A stretch of DNA of 64,000 bases from Mactra quadrangularis (lineage: Eukaryota; Mollusca; Bivalvia; Venerida; Mactridae): assembly GCA_025267735.1 (NCBI GenBank), contig CM046306.1, forward strand, positions 31,575,919 through 31,639,918, in the 5' to 3' direction. Under the pieces are notes generated by a model, which was not told the origin of the DNA, made no database searches, and saw only the letters and a list, made by a program, of their open reading frames with translations. How positions within the stretch are numbered: position 1 is the stretch's first letter; every line of letters begins with the position of its first letter. A program made the position numbers and the translations under genes. Of this stretch, positions 43,201 to 52,200 are shown piece after piece.

Positions 43201-46200
43201 TGAACTGTATGCTTCCAGTCCTTCAATCTTGGATTCAGACAAGCTACTAAATGTCTGAATAAATTTGAGCAGGGTAATAATCTGAAATAAAAAAAAAATG
43301 TAAAATTCTGAAAATAATGAAATATTTATTAAATGGCTTTATTAGTTTTGGGCTTAATCAAGAGTTTTTTGCCTCACAAGGTTTATATCTCCATTTCGTA
43401 AATCAGTTTCAAAGAAAGTAGAATACTGCCTACTGGTGTATAATTTTTATGTGGGTCAGACACACAAATTAATTCCAATTTTATGCCACAAGCATGCTAT
43501 CTTTTGCTGTATGCAATATTTGTCTTTGAAACGACAGACTAAATGTCAACCTAAGAATAAAATATTTCAAGTAGCCAAGGCATTTCATTTAGAGATAACT
43601 ATATACATAAATACAAACCTTTTCAAGCCTTTTACAAAAGGTTTCAAACTTTCCAAAGATGTACATCTCAGAAAACTCAAATGGTCTTTGATCTGGTGAT
43701 TGTTCAATTTTCTCCTTTGTTTTGTGGAAAGTATCTTGGTAAGCCTTGTATAATCTGCAACAATGCTGCAATTTTTCAACCAATGGCTGTCTGTCCATAT
43801 CCCAGACACGTTCAGAGCTTCCACTAATGATGTACAGTTTACAAGCTTTCACCATCTGATTGGTAACCTGTGTTAAATAATAAACATGGTTATAATACTT
43901 TTTCATAACATTTTAGTGCAATTCAGGGCTTGACATTAAAGGTTGTCTGATTCCCCCTGGTAACCAAAATATGGGTTTGGGAAACTTGTTACTGCTAGTA
44001 AACATTTGGTTAGGGCAACTGAGATAAATAGCTGGGTGCCCAACCAGGCAATTTTCTTTAAAAATGCATGACCAAGTTTACATTTGTTTGGGGGCAAGTA
44101 AAGTTTACAATTGATAATCTCAATGGGAAGACAAATTCAGAAGTTAATGTCAAGACCTGTAACCAGAATATTTTTTGTTTATATTAACATTCAACATATC
44201 AACAGCAATATACCAACAACATCTCAAGAAGATTTACTTAATGTTACAAGTTATGTGGTTATTACAGACTTTTCTTGAAATCTGCCCTTTCAATTTGTTG
44301 AGCCAACACCACTTCGAAGAATTGTAATTGCAATGTATTAAGTAGAAGTTTTTTTAAAGTAAGCAAGCAGTAATTATATACCTTGATAAACAAAGAAGTC
44401 ATCCTTTCTGAAGTGTTATAGTATCTTGATATACAATGAATCATCCTGATAGCATTAATTAAACCTGGCAATGCATCCAACATTGATACCTGATAACAAG
44501 AAATGCATTGAATATACTTTTTATAAAAAACAAAACCAAAACATATTGACAGAGTATTAAAGATAAATGAATATAACAATTATCTTTTCACTTGAAGCAA
44601 GTGAAAATTGATTTGGGCAAGTGAATAGTTCTTACTTGAACTCATAATTTGTTCCATTACTATATTTCATAAAAATTGGGCTAATGGTCGTAAAATACAC
44701 AAAAACTTAATAACAGTATTGGACAGTTTTCAAAATAATGAAGACATTTTCTTTTTTCAAGATAAAATAAAATATCCATGACAGATATATCTGTTTTAAT
44801 ATTCCTAATAATTTCATTTTCATATATATTTAATGATATGGGTAGAGAAAAAGGGTTGTATCTAACTTTTAATTATGTTTTTCTGATACTTTAAAGTTAC
44901 AGATTCCTTTGAATAAAATTTTAAAAAGAAAAAAACCTCCGCTTTCAAGGACTTAAACCTGTGTGATTTTTCAAAATTCAATATAATATCTTATGAGGAA
45001 GAAATTTTGAGCAAACACCTATTTCTAAATTTGACGCCCTATGTCATGCTTTTGCTTCATTTTTTTGAAAACTGCCCTATTGTCAAAAAGAACCAATTTG
45101 TTTGAATGTTACAATAGATATTGGACACCAGTTTTTGAATAATTATCCAACTAATGCTAATATGATACATGCAATAATGAGCTTGATTTTCCAACCATTC
45201 TGCATTAATAAAGGAACAGCTTCAAATAAGTATTGGCATAATAATGGCATTATTTTAAAAAATAAAAAATTATGCCCATTAAAAATCAGACAATGGCAGC
45301 TTAGTTTTATTTGTTAAAAAACACACTTGTAAGCTCTTGCAAGTTACATACAATACAAGACATTCATTTGAATGTTAATACTTCCAATACACAATTTAAC
45401 TGGAATGGAGAAAAGCATAGAATACCAAAAAAAAAAAAACAATTTCTTACCGGATCTTGTCTGTAAAGAGGATCACAGTATTTCTCCAGAGTGTAAAGAT
45501 ATTTTACATTGTCTTTAGCTTCATTGGCACTATCAGTGATTCTTTTGTCTAACTCCTTCCATTTCTGTAAAAAATACAGTCAAGTTCATCAACTATGATA
45601 CATTTTAACAAGTTAAAATTACTTGATTTGAGAAAATCTGATATGCCAGTAGAATGGAACAAAACGATTTTTGATCTTCCATTTAATTTAGTTTAGAAGA
45701 ACAAACAAGTACATGTATAATAAATACTTGCCATACACCAATTTATGTTAATCATGAGTAGGCAATTTAATTTGTAGCAACAGAGATTTGAAATACCCCT
45801 TTCATCTTGATGATTTATTTAATGAGACATGATGTTAGCAAACCTCAATCTCAAAGACCTGAAGATTATCTTTTTTTTAAATAATTAATTGCAAGACAAC
45901 ATTATGCATTACCAACTACCTTCATTATTCTGGACTTGGCAATATGGGTAATATTGATCACCATTCTGCATTTATGCGACTTAATCTGATCTAACAAAGC
46001 ATTAAATCTAGCCATTAATTGCCTCCAATGATCTAATTCAGCCACAGGACCAGTATCATCTGCTTCTTTCCTCATCTGATCACTTTCTGCCAATATCTTT
46101 GAAATAAAGTAAATAAAGTTATAAATCAAAGTACTGAAGAGTATGATTTGTTTTATTATTGTCGGCCCTGTGCCAACAATAATGATAATTATCAAGATTT

Positions 46201-49200
46201 GAGCATTTTTGTGTCGACGTTGGTAGCCTTAAGCATCAGAATGATGCATTTGAGGTCACGTGATGAAAAAAAATGACGTGGAGCAGTCAAAATAGGTGTG
46301 CGTGTATGGAATCGTCTACGCCATGTATTATCCGGTTACCTGTATGTATTACCAGAAAATATCATTATCGATATATGAACGCATACCAGTTTCAAGGAAG
46401 TTGCAATATAAAACCAAAAAACATGCACAACTAATTGTAATATGTTCATTTCTTGAAAAAAAAATGCATTTGTTGAAAAAAGCCAACCTATCTTCCCTAC
46501 TTCCAGGCGAGTTTATTTTCTCAGATAACCATGGGGGCCACCATTGAACATTAACATCAAAATCTTGATTTTCATTACAAAGAAACCGAAGTCATTTGTT
46601 CATTCGTGAAAGACGCGATTTAATCGAAAATCTATGTTATTATATTGATTACAGTTGTTTGTAACTTAGGAATCGATCGGATTTTCTTATTAAACTAAAT
46701 CATTGAAGTAGTTATATATTCGGACAAAAAATGTCTGTTCATTGACTGAACAGGAATTTTGGACAAACGAAGACTAAATCACTTACGACTTCTTTGTAAT
46801 CATATAGAGCTCAGAGACATGGCTAAATACCAAGCTTTATTAATGAAGTGTAATACGTGCCGTGTTTCTGTAAACATTTTATCAATCGTTTTTAGCATAT
46901 ATATAAATTATCTTTAAAAGAAGTTTCTGCAAGAAATTTATATTTTCTCTTCTAAACTGTGGTTTAAACTATAACATGTTCACTCGACCTTCACGATACT
47001 TGCCGTCTATTTATAGAAAGCACCCTCGATTAGATCATTTTTAGACACTGTCTAAACCACTGACAAAGACACTGACACCATAAACAAAGAAGGATTATCA
47101 GATCATCACTGATAATGATCCTTTTATATATTGTACATTTATATTGGTGTTTATATTTAAATTATTCTAACTTAATTGGTTTAATTAGCAATTTTTTAAA
47201 AGAATTTTAATGCCTCACTTATAGAGATCACAGACTTAAGCAGTACTTTCGTGTTATTGCTGTTTTTTTATGTGCATAGTAGGAACATGTCCTAGACAGC
47301 GCCTGTTTGTTCGATGGCTAAATTCCAGGCATTCTATAAACAGTATAAAACTCTGACACATATATTGCTTGAATGCTTTACTAAAAGAGATGTCATACAT
47401 GGCTAAACGACGATTTCAAGCATATTTGGAAATGCTAATACTTGGTTTAATTAAAGATTAACAATTACAACTTAATTTTTATTGTAAGTTGATTAATACA
47501 TGTATTTTGTCCAATAAACTATATCCATAATTCAGATATTTGTATATATATAATCACAAGGAAAATATGTGTTCAAAGAACAATAAGATTTCATCTGTAT
47601 TTTATGCTTTTCAACAATAATGTGTAACAAAGTTTGTTTGCATGGCCTATGCAAGGACAAAAACTCTATCAATTTGAGTTCCAATAGGTCTATTTTAAAG
47701 TGACTGTAACAAGAATACTTTTTCATAAGTAGCTCTCAACATTTTATAAATTCACAAGTTTATATGCTAAACATGTATGGGCTGAGAGTTATACAGACAC
47801 ACACTAATGTTAACAGAATTATAGTCTAAAATTATTGTACATACAGAATTTGATTCTGTCATTGACCAAACAAATTGTACACTACAATATCTAGTTCTAT
47901 TTCAAGTTCATAATGTAGTATTTGCTTAAATACATAATAACTTTGCAAAACACAGTAGAAATTTTAATTAGCATCAAGCATGGGTCAAATATATAGCTAT
48001 AAGTCAAAGATCCATGAATGAACAATCATTTTACTATACCTGTTCTATTTGTTTACACCATATGGTTGTTAGGTCTTCCATGTCAGCCACAATATCTGGA
48101 TTCGAGGCGTAAGCAATACACTCATTCAAAGACTTGATAGACATTAAGTCAATATTGTCACCAGTGTAATCCATCAAACGTACACCTTCACCAGCATTTG
48201 CTTGAGCAGCTTAAAATTTCAGTGAAAATAATTATGCAAACTACACATTGAATAAAACTTATAATATTTTATTTCATGTCAATAGATGTAAAATCTATTA
48301 GCTGATGAACTTAGAGGGTTAAATTGAGCTGATCCATTGAAACTGGCAGCCTTGTTTAATAAAAAACTTAAAAGCGGGTGAAATATAATTTATACAGATA
48401 CAAAGATAGGCAAAAATGAACGATTCTTAGTAATCTATGTAACAGTATTTAATTATTTAACATGGTATTGAATCAAAGCACTTCACATTGTTGTTGGCTA
48501 AACAGTAAACAACACAAATTAAGAGATAGTGAGATGTCATATCTCAGTTGTTATTTTGCTATAGAATAACAATCTCAATGCAAAAAATACACTATCTCAT
48601 ACAGTTGTGTCCCTTTCACATTAAAGTTTTTAGTACTTACTTTGCAAGTAGCCTACAAATCCACCCATCGTATCCAAGAACTTATTTATTGTTTTACGAC
48701 CTTGAGGTGTCTCACTCAAGTCACCCCACTTATTGTAAGCTTGCATCATTGGTTGGTAAATCTTGGACATTACTCCCTCTAACATAGAAAGAATCCCATC
48801 AGCATCTTTCATATCCAATACACCAAAGTTTACTTCCTGTTTAAAGTTTATGAAATAACTGGTGATAAGAGTAAACAAATACAAACCTACATTAATAATA
48901 TACAAATTAAACTAGCTCCATGTAACCACAGGGTTGCTTTTTATCAAGTTGTACATTTAAATTGAATTGAGATACCCATGTAAAATATATGAGATATTTT
49001 CTATATAATTATACATTCTGTTTATATCATAAAAACCAGAGTATTTCACTTTATTTTACAGAGACCTATCAAAGACCTCTTCCCAATTGAAAATTTCTTT
49101 AAATCATGAAACTTTCCCATAAATTCTTAACTTTGGGCATCAACTTCACTTGGCTCACAAATTGATACTTTTAAGTCAGATGCACTACCAACTGAGCTAC

Positions 49201-52200
49201 ATTGTAATAGGGCAGATGAATATAGCAAGCACTAAGGGTTTATCATTTGTTGAAATTGAAAAAATCTATCAAGTGGGTGGGGTAACTAATTATATCAAAA
49301 TATCCATAAATTCCAAATAGTTATGATATATTTTGTAACTAATGCATTAAGTGTATAGACGTGACAGTGAAAATATAAAAAAACTCAACAAATAAGACAT
49401 TATACAGTAGTATGTTACATGGACAACCTATATCAACATTTGGATTTATGAAAAAAGAACTTTAAATATGTGTTTGGACTGACATTCGGAAGACTATTTC
49501 AAGGTTAGGTTGAATGTTTTCATTTCTTTCTAAATGTCTTATTTGTTGAGTTTTTTATATTTCCATTGTCATGTCTATACACTTGACATATCACTTACAA
49601 AATATACCAAAATTATTTTGGAATTTATGGATATTTTACTATGTTTAGTAACCACACCCACTTCATAGATTTTATCAATTTCAAATCCTGATACACCCTT
49701 TTTTCACACTTGTACCATCCTGGTCATATGTCATAAATAATTTGCTAGTAGTTTAGAATTTCAACAAATTTAACACTAAAAATATTCTGGTTACCTCTGC
49801 AACATTCTTAATTGTGATATTTACATCCATCTTTGTGCGTATAAAGTACATACAGATACCACTTAACCTTTCTCCGGTTCCACTTGTTAGAAATAATCTA
49901 TTTACAAGGGTTCCTTTAGGGGTTCCAGATATTACCCTCCCACATTCTGAATAAAAATATAAAGAAATTACAGTAAATAATATTTCCCAACATATTTACA
50001 AGAGATCTCATTGACCAAATAAGATAAAAACTTTGAGGAGCAGACAGCAACAGATTCAATCATCAATCCTCAGCCAGTACCACTTTCCTAAAGGTCATGA
50101 ATATCATACACACACTTGTAGATTTTTCAAGCTGTTCAGCTGATTTTTACATGGGGTTTCCCCATGTTTCGTAGCTGACTGTGGCAAATCCGCATTAAAA
50201 TTTGTCTCAAACCATTACATCAGGTCATGCGTGCACAGTGCAAGGGATAATTACTGCTTCAATTGACATAGTTCTCATCAAGCGTTAAAATGTATCAAAT
50301 TCAGCTTATGTAAGGAAAAGTTCCCTCGTATCCCTTCTGTTTGCTATAATACATTATCCTATGTTTGTATATTCTATCAAAGCCCCATGTCTGACAGCAC
50401 TATTAGCGCTTTGATATCAAAAAGCTCTCATGACTTGCTTTGATGATGTCTTATGTAGTAACTACAGTACTTCCACTTACAAAATCTTTAGAATGTAAGT
50501 AATGCGATAAGCTTGTACTCACATTTAATATACAATAACATTTTCATATTTGCAATGGGGTAACTGAAACTATACAGCTTGTTTGCTGAACTGTCTGGTT
50601 TGTTAAATACATAATAGACTTTACTGGAAATAAAGATTCATTTTAGACTGGAATAAAAAATATAACAGGAATTTCAAACCTTCTAATCCAGGCATTGGAG
50701 CTTCCTGATAATAGAATTTCAAACATCGTATACCACCCTTATTTATGAATGTCTCAAAAATTTTGATATTCTGAAAATAAAAATGTTATTTCATACAATC
50801 AAATAACAGATGATAAAATTAAACATCATCATCACAAGCCATAATATTATACACATGTATACATGAATGTTATTAAATATAATTTGAAATAGTTAAGAAA
50901 ATCTGATTGATACATAAAGCTGCCTGCATCACTTTTGTAAGTATAAAGAAAAATTCTTACAGATTTAAATTCAAACATAACATTTTACTTACTTATACTT
51001 GCGCAAAACATAAACAGATAGCTATGAAAAACCTTATCACAACTTACTCTCTCTGCATCAAGTAGGGATTCTTCAATTGTACCAATATCTACCTTCAGAT
51101 GACTTGCCACCATATTTAGAATATGTTTATGAGCAGGGGTAAGATACACTCTTCTATGTTCTCTTGCATCTTTGGCTCGAGCCTAAAAGGATACAAAATA
51201 TTCATTGCAGTAAGAGACAGTATGTATAAGAATTGGAAATAGAGCTGAAATACACATCGTCGCCTCAATCTAACAATGTCCTATCTCCATTTTTGAAAAA
51301 AATGAGATAAACATACCAAGTGACTTGTATGACATTGTTCTATCTTCTAAAAAAGGTTTCGAGACTCTATCATGTCAAACAGCCCAATTCGCCAATCGTA
51401 CATTATCCTATCTCCACACATTTTCTCTGCTCACAGCGTAAACATTGCTCTATGTCCAGGACATAGATCAATGTTTGGGCTGAAAATACTGTTATCCGAT
51501 CAAAATGAAATCTTCGTCACTCGTTTTATGTCCTAATTGACTCTAACAATGCTCTAAGTCCATAGAAGCTTGTTCGAACATTGCTCTATCTCCTTTCGTC
51601 CAGTCGGAGTACAAAACATGATTATTGTGTTTTTCCTCTCCAGTGACATTATATTTTTGGTGTATACCAAAATAAATATGTATGCTGCAACATAGGCAGT
51701 GTTACAAACTCAAAATTATAGAAAATTTGCTCAAATACCATTATAATGTCTTCTTGGAGATAGCGCAATGTTAGAACGAGATGCATCAACCAAAATAAGC
51801 GAATTTTGACCTATCTCCAAACACATTTTTGCAATTTTCAGCATTATTATTCATAATATTTCAATCATATTCTTCGAATATGTGTTGAATAACATTGTAA
51901 ATGTGCCTACCAAGTCTCATGTCTATACAGACTGAAACAACGAAGATATAACCTTTTGAACTTTTGAAGTCGATTTCCCAAAAATAAAAATTTGGTAGTT
52001 AGAGCATTGTTAGATTGAGGCGACGACATATAAAACATTCACATAGTTGTTGAGCCAGATGTGGTAAACACAAGGGTTGTTAGGCTCTTGATATTTGTTC
52101 CAATGACTGATAGACTCATTTATATGTCAGTAACATGAGTTATGCACTTGTTATCATCCAATTATGAATCTTGATATATAACATCGTAGTTTCCGTACAG

